IMG/VR virus record: IMGVR_UViG_3300042868_007302
Coordinates: 1-45,900 of that record
Source: a virus
DNA length: 45,900 nucleotides
Direction: 5' to 3' (one strand)
Within the stretch, counting starts at the first letter, position 1; each line of letters starts with the position of its first letter. The notes under the pieces are model-generated. The model was not told the origin of the DNA and ran no database searches. It worked only from the letters and a program-made list of their open reading frames with translations. This document shows positions 8,257 to 18,195 of this stretch, one piece after another. The position numbers and the translations under genes are program-made.

Positions 8257-9492
8257 TTAATAAATTTTGTTTAACGTGAATATCTCTGAATATATTGAGT
8301 TTCCTGCGTTATTAGTATTCCATTCAGCAGTGACAAGAAGTGTATTAGATATTGTAGTATCAAAAGTTGTGTTGTTTACAATACTGAAATTTACTCCTTC
8401 AAAGTTAAGTCCTCCATTTTTAGTGTATGAAAACAATCCCCCTGATGCTATAGAAGCAACTGTTGATAATCCTACTTGTCTTATAGTAAAATTAACGTCT
8501 AGTTTCCAATGTTTATTAGTGGTGGCATTCATTGCCATTACCCCTGTTTCTGCTAACAATATACCTGAAACAGTTTTAATTCTAATATGTAAAGTGGCAG
8601 AACCCACACAAGATAGATGTCCTATTAACACTCCATGAAAGCTATCACCCACACTAAACCCATTTGCAGGAATTATAATAGATCCTACTCCCCCACTTAT
8701 TAATGTAGTCTCAACAGTTGTTGCACTTACTGCAACGCTGGTTCCTGTTTGACTAAATAACCCATAAACTGTTGGTCCAGGTATTGTTTTAACTTTAATC
8801 TCACCTGTTGATCCATCTCTTGTTAAATAATTTGCGGTTGTTCCTGTATCTGTTGTTGGTGTTGATGATATATTTAATGTGGATGCGGTTGTTGATTGTA
8901 AGGAAGTATTTCCTGTTACATTTAAATCACCATTAACAGTCCATCCAGTCACACTATTTATTGTTGCATCGTGCGTGCTACCATCTGTTTCGTATATTGT
9001 AAAAGTATTTGAATTGTATGTATAGGCGGTTACTTTAACATCAGTATAACCCGTTGTAAACCCCGACACATCAAAAGTTCCTCCAGTATTATTTGTAAAA
9101 ACAACAACCCCTGTAGTTGGATTATAAGTTCCTCCTGTTATTGTAACTTCCGACGCTAATATTGATAAATCATCAGTAAATGAAACACCATCATTACGGA
9201 AAATTGTTAAGTCATAGTTAGAATTATTAAATGTCATTCCTGTAACATAGATGTCTTGTGGTAAATTATAATAAGTTGTTGCCGAAACCGAAGGAACAAC
9301 CAAAGGACCCGTCATAGTGTCTCCACTTTGATTAACAAACAAACTTGAGAAGATATTCCCCACTTGACCAACTGTCGCTTTATAAGAAGACCCCGCTGGG
9401 TTTCCTTGTGATATGTCACTTGGTATAACAATATGAATTAAATCATTTAATGTTACTCCTGTTGATAAAGATCTGTCTGTTAAAAATGCCAT
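8257..9492 (-). CDS. Tail fibre protein
   Basis: A 411-residue protein. The motif NQSGDTMTGPL (residues 54-64) is the classic short repeat of phage tail fibres and marks a trimeric shaft. A Thr/Asn/Gly-rich shaft follows, including the DLNVTGNTSLQS segment. A link NYLTRDGSTGEIKVKTIPG (about 225-244) then leads to a C-terminal domain of about 165 residues made of alternating beta strands, similar in style to jelly-roll receptor-binding heads. The N-terminal region is probably the attachment end. A TATTTATT box lies 13 bases upstream of the ATG. No chaperone gene is obvious next to it. The fibre assignment is firm; which fibre it is remains open. Confidence 0.8.
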   Translation of the reverse strand: MAFLTDRSLSTGVTLNDLIHIVIPSDISQGNPAGSSYKATVGQVGNIFSSLFVNQSGDTMTGPLVVPSVSATTYYNLPQDIYVTGMTFNNSNYDLTIFRNDGVSFTDDLSILASEVTITGGTYNPTTGVVVFTNNTGGTFDVSGFTTGYTDVKVTAYTYNSNTFTIYETDGSTHDATINSVTGWTVNGDLNVTGNTSLQSTTASTLNISSTPTTDTGTTANYLTRDGSTGEIKVKTIPGPTVYGLFSQTGTSVAVSATTVETTLISGGVGSIIIPANGFSVGDSFHGVLIGHLSCVGSATLHIRIKTVSGILLAETGVMAMNATTNKHWKLDVNFTIRQVGLSTVASIASGGLFSYTKNGGLNFEGVNFSIVNNTTFDTTISNTLLVTAEWNTNNAGNSIYSEIFTLNKIY

Positions 9493-9505
9493 TTAAGTTT
9501 TTTTT

Positions 9506-9513
9506 AATAAATA
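9506..9513 (-). promoter_or_regulatory. TATTTATT box upstream of the tail fibre gene
   Basis: The - strand reads TATTTATT 13 bases before the ATG at 9492. It belongs to the recurring set of such boxes; function inferred. Confidence 0.3.
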
Positions 9514-9515
9514 TT

Positions 9516-9824
9516 TTAAGTTTGGAAATCATATTCCTCATTATCCATAAAATAAAAGTCGTCTCCGTCTTGGAATTGTTTTATTGTAAGGTATTGTTGT
9601 GTACAATCAACTATTTTAAATATTTCACAACCTAACGAGTCAATTAGTTTTATACCAACCGCAGGTGCGGTATTAAATTGTGATGGTATCGTTATTACTA
9701 TTGTTGGTGGTTGTGGTGGTAACACATTTGCAACCAAAACACATTGATTACCATACACATCACAAACAAACACATTATATGATGTAAAAATAAAACTTGT
9801 AGTTTGTATCTGTATCTGTGCCAT
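9516..9824 (-). CDS. Small tail-associated protein, paralogue of the next protein's N-terminus
   Basis: A 102-residue protein. Residues 5-75 align by eye with residues 5-71 of the 736-residue protein encoded immediately upstream. Both have an N-terminal beta stretch, a V(F/Y)VC motif, an Asn/Gln-Cys pair, a PPTIVITIP / PTTITIP strand, then GIKLIDSLGCE / GVKIIDEANCE. It therefore looks like a single-domain duplicate of the domain that begins the larger protein. The C-terminal 25 residues are acidic and aromatic. Its ATG overlaps the upstream stop by one base (TAATG), so translation is probably coupled. It may be an adaptor or plug that occupies the same binding site as the larger protein; this is inference. 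Confidence 0.7.
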   Translation of the reverse strand: MAQIQIQTTSFIFTSYNVFVCDVYGNQCVLVANVLPPQPPTIVITIPSQFNTAPAVGIKLIDSLGCEIFKIVDCTQQYLTIKQFQDGDDFYFMDNEEYDFQT

Positions 9825-12034
9825 TATATAAAGTAACTTGGGTCTATTACGTTAGGGACTCCTCCAATGTTTTCATAAATTTTAAAAAACGGAGGTGTTA
9901 TGGTTGGGTTATTTGCAATATCAAATGTCCATATTTCAAAATCACCACTTAGACTTACAATCCTAAAATCATAATAATAAACCCCCCTTGAGAAATTACC
10001 GTAGTTACGAGTAGGGTTAGGATTATTATAGTTCCAAGATGATAAATCACATGTTTGAGCACTTAAACTTGGTATTAATGTTAATGGAGATCCTGAGTAT
10101 GGTATTGTTGTGTTTACGTATTCAGGTATAATAAATTCAGCATATTTTGTGGCTCCTGTTTTAACAAATGTATTATCCTGTAATGTATAATATGAATTAA
10201 ATGGATATTCTAATTTAGATCCTGTGTTTGAGATTATGGATATGTTATTTGTTATTCCTGTTGATGCCTGATTAATAGTATCAACAATAGTCATTGTATT
10301 ACCAGTACACCCAATATCACAACTACCCCATGTTAATGCGTTTGATATTGTTGGCATAGTAACCGTCATAGTCCAAGGACCTGTACCACCTGTAGTGACA
10401 ACCGAAGATGGGTGTATAATGTAAGTTTGATAACCTGTTAAATCACCACATTGTTGTGCCCCACTAGCCAAAGGTATTGTTAATACAAACCATCTATAAT
10501 AGTCAATATCCAACGGATTTAAGGGGTTTCCGGCATAATTAGTATAAAAGAAATCCCAATTAGTATAATAATCATCTAAATCTGAATACGTGTCAAAGGT
10601 CATTGTAATTAACCCTTCCCCAAAAATAACTGATTTATTATATGTAATTGTAGAAATAGAGGGGGTATCACATATTTTACTATAAGGGAGGAACCCACCT
10701 ATTCCGCATTCTGTTACTGGGTTATAGTATATTGCTTGTACTTTAGCGAGATTGTAATCTATTTCATTTGTTGGGTCATATATAAAACCGTTTATGCTAC
10801 CATTATAATTTATCTCACCTATAGAATTATATGGTCCACCCGGATTTAAATATCTATAAATATTACTATCAGAACATGCCGATAATTTAAAAGGATATTT
10901 ATAACCATCACACCCTACAGATGTTTTATTAATTGTAGATTCTATTATTTTATAAGGTATTGTATAATTAGTATCGTAACATAACTCACAATCAAACGTT
11001 TCTAAACATTCACATAGTAATTCCCATTTAGTATTATTATTAATTGGGTTTGGTGTTACTTCTATTTCCAGATAATCCCCAACATTAACTGTTAAAGCCG
11101 TTAAACATAATACTTTTGGGAAAGTCACATTTTGAGTTCCCGACCTTACATTTTTAGGATTTAAACTTAAACTAAAATTTGTGAAAGGAACATTTTGTCC
11201 CATACTTATGTATTCTAAAACTATAGGATCTGAATAATTACCACCAAAAAATGTTATTTTTAGATCATCGTATATTTGCTCTCCTTTAAAAGAATACGCA
11301 AAATAAGGTTTTAACGGATCTAAAACAAAAGTTGTTGTAACTGGTTGTGGGGTTATGCTTGTTGTTGCGGTAAAACTAATTCCATGACTATAATATGGGC
11401 TTGTTGAACCTGGTCCATTATCACAAGTTAGGGCATCAACGTCAACAGTGGAAGAATTAAAACAATTAAGATCAGTATATTCGGTCCCATTTATTTTAAT
11501 TTTTTGTATTATTGGGGTATAAACCCCCGCCACCACAGGAACCGCCGAAGAACCTGTTAATGGATGAACATAAAGATAATCACCCGTATAATCGGTTCCG
11601 TAACCTGAAGTGAAAGCAACTGTCGTACTACCAATTCCAGGCCCATACCAATCTATAACATAGTCAGTCACACTAGGATCACAACTTGCGGTTATTAAAC
11701 CTACCGAAATTTCGGCAATTGGGTTTGTGTCATAAAAATCAAATCCGATATCACAACTAACACATAATGGATTAATGGTTGTTGTTGATGTTGTCGATGT
11801 TGATGTTGTGGTAGTTCCTTGGAACGTTTGACAATATTCACAATTTGCCTCGTCTATAATTTTAACACCAAATGAGGAATAACCACTGTATGGTCCTGGA
11901 ATTGTTATTGTTGTGGGTACAGAATTAATTGTATCAACTAAAGTACAATTAATATCAGGACAATCTATACAAACATATACATCAACAGGATATGTGACTG
12001 AGTTTATATTTGTTATGTTAACTTGTAATGCCAT
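9824..12034 (-). CDS. Large tail/adhesin protein with N-terminal attachment-like domain
   Basis: A 736-residue protein. Residues 1-73 form the domain shared with the 102-residue downstream protein. A pure Thr/Ser linker follows (74-86). The remainder is a long, Cys-containing, beta-rich chain with repeated Tyr/Asn/Gly segments and no domain I can name. Two CELCYD/CECL-type cysteine clusters occur near the middle. The likely role is a fibre or receptor-binding protein, with the N-terminal domain anchoring it to the tail. The leader upstream of its ATG is purely A/T with a short tandem repeat and lacks a Shine-Dalgarno sequence. It overlaps the start of the 102-residue gene by one base. Confidence 0.7.
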   Translation of the reverse strand: MALQVNITNINSVTYPVDVYVCIDCPDINCTLVDTINSVPTTITIPGPYSGYSSFGVKIIDEANCEYCQTFQGTTTTSTSTTSTTTINPLCVSCDIGFDFYDTNPIAEISVGLITASCDPSVTDYVIDWYGPGIGSTTVAFTSGYGTDYTGDYLYVHPLTGSSAVPVVAGVYTPIIQKIKINGTEYTDLNCFNSSTVDVDALTCDNGPGSTSPYYSHGISFTATTSITPQPVTTTFVLDPLKPYFAYSFKGEQIYDDLKITFFGGNYSDPIVLEYISMGQNVPFTNFSLSLNPKNVRSGTQNVTFPKVLCLTALTVNVGDYLEIEVTPNPINNNTKWELLCECLETFDCELCYDTNYTIPYKIIESTINKTSVGCDGYKYPFKLSACSDSNIYRYLNPGGPYNSIGEINYNGSINGFIYDPTNEIDYNLAKVQAIYYNPVTECGIGGFLPYSKICDTPSISTITYNKSVIFGEGLITMTFDTYSDLDDYYTNWDFFYTNYAGNPLNPLDIDYYRWFVLTIPLASGAQQCGDLTGYQTYIIHPSSVVTTGGTGPWTMTVTMPTISNALTWGSCDIGCTGNTMTIVDTINQASTGITNNISIISNTGSKLEYPFNSYYTLQDNTFVKTGATKYAEFIIPEYVNTTIPYSGSPLTLIPSLSAQTCDLSSWNYNNPNPTRNYGNFSRGVYYYDFRIVSLSGDFEIWTFDIANNPTITPPFFKIYENIGGVPNVIDPSYFI

Positions 12035-12067
12035 ATTTCATATATATTATTTTTTATTTTTTATTTT

Positions 12068-15000
12068 TTAAGGACAAATTCCAAGGTTTACTGCCGACAC
12101 AAAATTAGGTGATGAACTTGTCGGTGTTATTGTTGAACAATCAGTGAACGTTCCTCCACTTAAAAATGTAGTTTCATTTGATGAACCACAACTATATGTG
12201 GTGTATGAACCTCCGCCACTAAACGTAATTTCCCACAGATAACTTATACATGACCCAGATGAACCTACTACTGAACCCATACCACTTAGTAAAATAGGTG
12301 TGGTTAATGAACAAGTGGATCCCGTTCCAACAAAAACTGTTATAGTATCTGATGAAAAAGAATCACAACTTGTATACTCAAAAATTGCTAAATCTGCAGT
12401 CGCTTCTAAAATATAACATGTACAACCAGTATCCGGTATAGTTGGTGTGGGGGTTGGTGTTGGTGTTACCGTTGGTGTTGGAGTTGGATTTAAACAGTTA
12501 CCCAAGATTGAGTCTTCTATTACACATCCAAATGCAATCATAAGATCAGTAACCCATGGATACGTTACATTACTTTCTGGAAAATATGATGGATTATCAT
12601 TATGTTGTAAAATTATTGTTGGTGACGAAAGGTTAATATGTTCCCATCTGTTTGTTATATTATTCCAATATACAACACTGTTACAACTTGTTGTACAGTC
12701 TGATAGATAAATTATATAGAATGGTTTACCGTTTATTATACCGGCAGGATTTAAACTACAATCCCAAGAAGGTAATACCAGTAAGTTAGTATTTACGGTA
12801 AAACACATAATTGTCGCAGGAGTTGCGGTTGGGGTTAGTGTTGGTGTGGGTGTAACGGTTGGTGTGGGTGTTACAGTCGGTGTAGGGGTGATGGTAGGAG
12901 TTGGTCCAACTAATGACATATTAGCATTAAATGTTTCACAATTATTATTTAAAACCATTGTCGCGTTAAACCCTAAACATTCGGGGGCCTTACCACAATC
13001 TTTACAAGAAATTAAATATTCAATTAGTAAATTGATTTTAACGTTTGTATCCCCTAAATCATTAAAATTTGTTAACTGACAATCCTTAATTTTCTCATTA
13101 CAGTTATTTGTGATTGTTATCTTATTTTTTCCAAGATCAATTATAACATCACCAATTTCAGGATATTCTTGTATTGTGTCTTTAAGACTTTGTATCCATA
13201 TTGTGTCCGCATATTGAGCAAAACTACCACCTGTATATGTATAAAATAAATCTTCTTTTATAACCCCATCGATTTCTACTTGAGTTCTGAATGTCGCATT
13301 TACAATATAACAACCAATATCACCTGAAGTTAAATCAAAAAACCCTTCATTCATCATTTGTAAGATTCCTCTCTTACCATATATTCCGGTATTAACAAAA
13401 TCATCAGAACACACTGTATATGAAGCATAACTAGTTGTTAATTCAGTACCGTTTAATATTATTATATCACTTTTTAAACAACCTTCACTATCTGTTACTA
13501 ATACAGAGTAATTTCCATTTGATAACCCCGTTAAATGTAGTCCTGTTTGAGCCCCAACATTTGAACTCCAAACAATTGTGAAAGGTGGTACTCCACTTGT
13601 TATATTTAAATAAATTTCACCGTCATTACCGATAGTTGGTTGTACCCCAACTAAAGTAAAATCAACAGGTTGGGAATCTGCAATATAGAAATTTTCAGTT
13701 TGTGTACAGGTAGGTGATCCCGAATCTGTTACTGTTGCAACATAAAACCCAGAACTTAAATTGTTAAATACATTTGTTAATTGGGTTGTTGTTGTAACGG
13801 GTGTTCCTCCTGATAAATTATATGATAACGGTAATGTTCCTCCTGAAGTAGCGGTTATTATTGCGGTACCATTATTTAAACCACATGTTGTATCTGAATA
13901 ACTTACTGATATTTCATATTTATTTACATTTACAACAGTAAAATGTCCAGTATATATACATCCCGAATTATTAGGGACATCTTGTATTAATATTGTGTAA
14001 CTTCCACTTTCTAAACCAACAAAATCACAAATTGAATTTGTGGTAATTACGGTAGAATTTCCGTTGAAGTCATATAAAGTGTATTGGTAGTTTCCAGGAG
14101 ATAGTCCATTATTTAATTCTATGTGAACAGACCCATCACTTGAATTACAATTAGAGTTTGTTACTGACATTGTCGTAACAATAAAACCATTTGGTGTTAA
14201 TAACGAAACGGAACTTATCACATTACAAAGTCCTGCATCTGTTACTGACACTGTAAATACTCCCGAAGATAAACCTGTAAAAGTATAGATATTACTATAC
14301 TGTATTATTATTTCACCGTTTGATCCTGAAAAATAATAAGGTGCGGTTCCTCCTGAAACAATAACCACAACCTCTCCGTCATTTGAAAAACAAGAGGGTT
14401 GTATTGTTGTCAACATTGCCGCCACCCCCAAATCAGGAACCTCAGATAGTACTACACTTTTAGTTAGTGTACATCCTTCAAAGTCGGTTATTGTAAGTGT
14501 GTAGGTCCCCAAAGTTAGTCCTGTAACTTCAGGACCTGTTTGCGTTCCAACGTTAGGACTCCAACTATACGTATAAGGCGGATTTCCTGTTAAACCTGTT
14601 ACAAATATTTTTCCTGTACCATCAATAGGTACACAACTTGCATCATTTACAACATATAGACCAAAGTCCAAAGGACTTGTTTCTTTAATTAAACAAACTT
14701 CACTTCTTCCTGTACATCCCCCACCATCATCACCGATCACATAATATAGTCCTGGTGAAAGATTTGTAAAAACATTACTTGTACTGTCACCACTTGTTAT
14801 ATACCCTAAAGTGTTTTCGTATAAATAAAACGAACCAACACCATAATAATTTGTTGTTGATGCAGTAATCGTACCATTATTTAATCCACAAGTAGTCCCA
14901 CTACTTTCTATAGACACACAAGTTCCTGAAGATACTGTAAATTCAACATATCTAGGAATAAAAGGTGGTTCTAAACAACTATCTATAATCTCTAAAATAT

Positions 15001-15196
15001 AAGTATCAGGAGTTAGACCTGTAACAAAATAAGTTGTTGTATTTGATGATAGCGGTAATAAACCTGATGTTGATATCTCACTTACAGTGTAGTTTGGGGA
15101 TCCTCCTGTAATAGAAAAGGAAACCCCTCCAAATCCTGAGTTTGTGCAGTCTCCACTTACACTATAATTATATATATTTATTGACCCACAACTCAT
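12068..15196 (-). CDS. Seven-repeat SprB-like adhesin protein with PT linkers
   Basis: A 1042-residue protein. Residues 1 to about 600 hold seven consecutive SprB-type repeats of about 70-85 residues. Each has the outline: C-x-x-x-x-G, a strand, GG-x-x-P-Y, a turn, then G-x-Y-x-(V/L)-x-(V/I)-x-D-x-x-x-C. A Cys-containing region follows (about 605-764), then a Thr-Pro linker (765-792), one copy of the CFT...NRWE domain (about 796-901), a second PT linker (903-920) and a C-terminal Ser/Thr/Gly-rich domain. SprB repeats are known from the type IX-secreted gliding adhesin of Flavobacterium. Here they probably form the stalk of a long fibre. The ATG overlaps the upstream stop by four bases. No signal peptide, as expected for a virion protein. 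Confidence 0.8.
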   Translation of the reverse strand: MSCGSINIYNYSVSGDCTNSGFGGVSFSITGGSPNYTVSEISTSGLLPLSSNTTTYFVTGLTPDTYILEIIDSCLEPPFIPRYVEFTVSSGTCVSIESSGTTCGLNNGTITASTTNYYGVGSFYLYENTLGYITSGDSTSNVFTNLSPGLYYVIGDDGGGCTGRSEVCLIKETSPLDFGLYVVNDASCVPIDGTGKIFVTGLTGNPPYTYSWSPNVGTQTGPEVTGLTLGTYTLTITDFEGCTLTKSVVLSEVPDLGVAAMLTTIQPSCFSNDGEVVVIVSGGTAPYYFSGSNGEIIIQYSNIYTFTGLSSGVFTVSVTDAGLCNVISSVSLLTPNGFIVTTMSVTNSNCNSSDGSVHIELNNGLSPGNYQYTLYDFNGNSTVITTNSICDFVGLESGSYTILIQDVPNNSGCIYTGHFTVVNVNKYEISVSYSDTTCGLNNGTAIITATSGGTLPLSYNLSGGTPVTTTTQLTNVFNNLSSGFYVATVTDSGSPTCTQTENFYIADSQPVDFTLVGVQPTIGNDGEIYLNITSGVPPFTIVWSSNVGAQTGLHLTGLSNGNYSVLVTDSEGCLKSDIIILNGTELTTSYASYTVCSDDFVNTGIYGKRGILQMMNEGFFDLTSGDIGCYIVNATFRTQVEIDGVIKEDLFYTYTGGSFAQYADTIWIQSLKDTIQEYPEIGDVIIDLGKNKITITNNCNEKIKDCQLTNFNDLGDTNVKINLLIEYLISCKDCGKAPECLGFNATMVLNNNCETFNANMSLVGPTPTITPTPTVTPTPTVTPTPTLTPTATPATIMCFTVNTNLLVLPSWDCSLNPAGIINGKPFYIIYLSDCTTSCNSVVYWNNITNRWEHINLSSPTIILQHNDNPSYFPESNVTYPWVTDLMIAFGCVIEDSILGNCLNPTPTPTVTPTPTPTPTIPDTGCTCYILEATADLAIFEYTSCDSFSSDTITVFVGTGSTCSLTTPILLSGMGSVVGSSGSCISYLWEITFSGGGSYTTYSCGSSNETTFLSGGTFTDCSTITPTSSSPNFVSAVNLGICP
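12493..12811 (-). repeat. Third copy of the CFT...NRWE domain
   Basis: Residues of about 796-901 repeat the domain found twice in the protein at 6164-7219: MCFTV opening, INGKPFY, VVYWNN, TNRWEH, a P-E-S turn, a Trp and a closing CV/LGNC. It is flanked on both sides by Thr-Pro linkers, as expected for a movable module. Confidence 0.7.
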
Positions 15197-18195
15197 TGGT
15201 TACAAAGTAGATTAAAGTTTATTCCAACATTTATTTTAAAATCTTGAGTAACACTTAATGGAATACAATTACCATTATATACAGTAACAGTATCATCAGT
15301 ATTAATAACATAATTTAAACCTTCTGATTGTAAATTACTTAAACTCGATTCAAGTGCGGTTATCCAATCGTTTTGAGATGGGTAACTAGCAATAGGACTT
15401 GTATTACCATATCCCGTAAAAAATTCATCATGAACTAAAGTATTACCATTTAAAACTAAATCAATATACCAAGTACTTTCTAATGAATTAAGATCACAAC
15501 CAGTCAAAACATATCCTTGAGATTGTAATAAACTATTTAACACAACCGCAAATGAGGTCACTGTTGGATTAGACCCCCAAGGATAGATAGGACAAGTAAC
15601 TTCTTGTATAGGACAATCAACCGCAAATAATTGACCAACCAACGCACAAGGTTTACATGGTATTGGAACTATTTGACAACCCATTTGTCTTCTCCAAACA
15701 AATTTTTGTCTATGAAATATAGAATTTTCCAATCTTACTCCTGATGTTACCAATGTTGTTGCTGGTATCATTTGTCCAACTAATTTTATCCAATAATCTC
15801 CGATTCCATTAACATAGTCGATCATTGTTTTATATGTAAAGTTATCGTTAGGGATATTAATCGCCTGTTCAGATTCTAAGTATTTCCAATATATAGACTG
15901 TAATGTTGGGTATCCTCCTGTTTTACCATCGGTAATAAATTGTCTATTTCTAACATTGATCATGTTATGCCAAAATGTTTGAGCAAACTCAAAGAATGTT
16001 TTTTGTTTTGGTTTTGGGTTAATTTCAGTCCAATCTATACCCCCCCTATTTGGGTATGGTCCGTTTGGATTAGGGTTACAATATGTTGGTTCAACATAGT
16101 CTAATCCCTCGTTTGGTATTGGGTAATTATACTGTCTTGACATTGACCAAACATCATAAACCAACCCTTGAGCCGGATTTAAAAATACGTCAACATTTTT
16201 AACGTTTACAACAAATCTTTCATCATAAACCCTATAGTATGCGGTAAATCCACCATCAGACGTATTTCTTAAACCAACATTATCAATAGTCCAACTTTTT
16301 TTATTATCAATTACTTTAACTAAATCATAACCTAAAGACATAAATGGAAATTTACGATACCTATCAAGGTATGTTTGACCATAATTAAATGGTAATAGAA
16401 CAGTTTGGTAATTAGGATTTTGACCAACAAATACTTGATTTGTCTCTACAACTTGTTCAGGCATGTGATGATCAGGTGTTGATTCATACCAACCTCCTCC
16501 TATTTGGAAGAAATACCCTTCGCTTTCTTGTGCTGCGGTTGGGTAACCTAAACTATCCATTGGATAATCTAACCTTGTTGTTGTTACTCCGCTAATAGTC
16601 GTTTGTAATGTAAAACCATTATATAGGACTCCCATTATTGAAAACGTATCTGTAGGGTCTGAAACAGGAAGTTGTTGTACATACAGACCACCTGAAATAT
16701 TTAAATATTGATTTTCAAACTGAGAAAGGTTTATTCTTTCATCTGCAATGTATATGTATTCATTAAAATCAATTAAAGCCTCAGGTGCTCCAATCAATCT
16801 TAATAAAATTTCAATAGATCTTCTTGTTCCCTTTGATTTAAACAAATAGGCGGCATTTAAAATTAAATTTTTATAGAATTGGTAATTAATTTCATCAGGA
16901 GTTAACGCTCTTGAGTATCCAGGAAAATTACTTTCTTGATTGGTACCAAAAATTGAATCTAAAAGCGATTCATTACTTATTGGTGAAATGTTTGTTTTCC
17001 ACCCTAATGTTTCTGCAAGATTTTTTAATAATTGTGATGGTATGTCATTACCTGTATTGTAATTAACGGATGTCATATTTGCCAATGACATAACAAATTT
17101 TCTCACCTCATCAAAACTTCTTCCGTATATCTGTAATACCTTTTCTAATTTTCTATCACCAGTATCAAATTCTTTTAATGCTCCTGTGGTTAAAAACCTT
17201 GATATTAAATTAGTATTATATGAGTCTAAGTTTTCACATAAGTCATTTAAAGTTGTTAAATATTTATCAAAATCGTTAGTTCTAATATCTAAATTCCACA
17301 ATCCATCCAAAGGCCATGTAATGTTTTGACTTGTTGTTGTGTAAGTACCATCATTGTTTTCTTGTGGAACTTGGAAAGTTGCGGTATAAATTGGTTGTAT
17401 TAATCTATTTAAAAGAAATTTTTCTACCTCATCAAAAAAATCATTAAACGATTTTTCCGTATAAGTAGTGTTGGGTCTTAATATGATATTATCTGTTGTT
17501 GCGGACATCCCTGAAAAAGGATTTCCATTTACATAGAGTTTTAAATAATTATCAGTTTCATCAGTAGGATCTAAAAATACTACGTTATATTCGGAATTAT
17601 TAACAAATATTGAATAGTTCTTATATTGAACTGTTAAATTTCTTAAAGGTGATTGCTCAACCTCACTTAATTCAAAGTTTCTTGTTGCGTTTGTTGTAAA
17701 ATCAATATCGAATGGATTTCTTATCCAATTTAAAGGTATCTCTAAATATGTTTCATTTAAAATTTTGTTATATAAAATATTAACTGCCGTTAGTCCTGTT
17801 TGAAAATTAAGGTTATTCTTTAAACATTCTACGGATGCCGGAAAATAATTAATTATTCTTGTTATAGACGTTGAAATTCTTTTTGTTAGTGATCCAAATA
17901 ATGTAAAGTTGGTTATTTCACTTAAATCAAAATTTGGGTAAACTTGTAAATTTTTAGCAATTAAGACTTTTGACTCTTCGATACTTTTTAAATCTAAATC
18001 AGATAAACTTATCGGATCTGAAAAAGCACCAATATTAAATGTTCTGTTTTGTTTTTCAGTAATTCCTGTTGTGAACTCAAAATTAGCGTTAGTTAATCCC
18101 CCACCGGCAACTAATTGAACCCCAACTAAATCGTCAGAAAATGTACTATCTCCTGTATCAGTTTGTGGAGGCCATTTATATTTTATTACTGCCAT
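15193..18195 (-). CDS. Baseplate/tail protein with tail-protein-I-like region
   Basis: A 1000-residue protein. The centre (about 350-480) contains the segments TGDRKLEKVLQIYGRSFDEV, LAETLGWK and FKSKGTRRSIEILLRLIGA. This layout is characteristic of the P2 gpI/tail-protein-I type of baseplate component, in which a helical bundle ends in a 'KGT...I..LL...G' motif. The N-terminal 340 residues and the C-terminal half, with Cys-rich segments near CKPCALVG, are specific to this phage lineage. It is likely a wedge or wedge-periphery component linking baseplate and fibres. The gene overlaps its upstream neighbour by one base and its downstream neighbour by four. The exact T4 counterpart is uncertain. 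Confidence 0.7.
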   Translation of the reverse strand: MAVIKYKWPPQTDTGDSTFSDDLVGVQLVAGGGLTNANFEFTTGITEKQNRTFNIGAFSDPISLSDLDLKSIEESKVLIAKNLQVYPNFDLSEITNFTLFGSLTKRISTSITRIINYFPASVECLKNNLNFQTGLTAVNILYNKILNETYLEIPLNWIRNPFDIDFTTNATRNFELSEVEQSPLRNLTVQYKNYSIFVNNSEYNVVFLDPTDETDNYLKLYVNGNPFSGMSATTDNIILRPNTTYTEKSFNDFFDEVEKFLLNRLIQPIYTATFQVPQENNDGTYTTTSQNITWPLDGLWNLDIRTNDFDKYLTTLNDLCENLDSYNTNLISRFLTTGALKEFDTGDRKLEKVLQIYGRSFDEVRKFVMSLANMTSVNYNTGNDIPSQLLKNLAETLGWKTNISPISNESLLDSIFGTNQESNFPGYSRALTPDEINYQFYKNLILNAAYLFKSKGTRRSIEILLRLIGAPEALIDFNEYIYIADERINLSQFENQYLNISGGLYVQQLPVSDPTDTFSIMGVLYNGFTLQTTISGVTTTRLDYPMDSLGYPTAAQESEGYFFQIGGGWYESTPDHHMPEQVVETNQVFVGQNPNYQTVLLPFNYGQTYLDRYRKFPFMSLGYDLVKVIDNKKSWTIDNVGLRNTSDGGFTAYYRVYDERFVVNVKNVDVFLNPAQGLVYDVWSMSRQYNYPIPNEGLDYVEPTYCNPNPNGPYPNRGGIDWTEINPKPKQKTFFEFAQTFWHNMINVRNRQFITDGKTGGYPTLQSIYWKYLESEQAINIPNDNFTYKTMIDYVNGIGDYWIKLVGQMIPATTLVTSGVRLENSIFHRQKFVWRRQMGCQIVPIPCKPCALVGQLFAVDCPIQEVTCPIYPWGSNPTVTSFAVVLNSLLQSQGYVLTGCDLNSLESTWYIDLVLNGNTLVHDEFFTGYGNTSPIASYPSQNDWITALESSLSNLQSEGLNYVINTDDTVTVYNGNCIPLSVTQDFKINVGINFNLLCNQ

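Noticed and set aside
12035-12067. Short A/T-only tandem repeat as an origin or binding site
   Set aside because: It is 33 bases of simple A/T sequence between genes, with no other origin features around it.
6167-15196. Diversity-generating retroelement acting on the fibre genes
   Set aside because: No reverse transcriptase gene and no template/variable repeat pair with adenine-biased changes was seen in the window.
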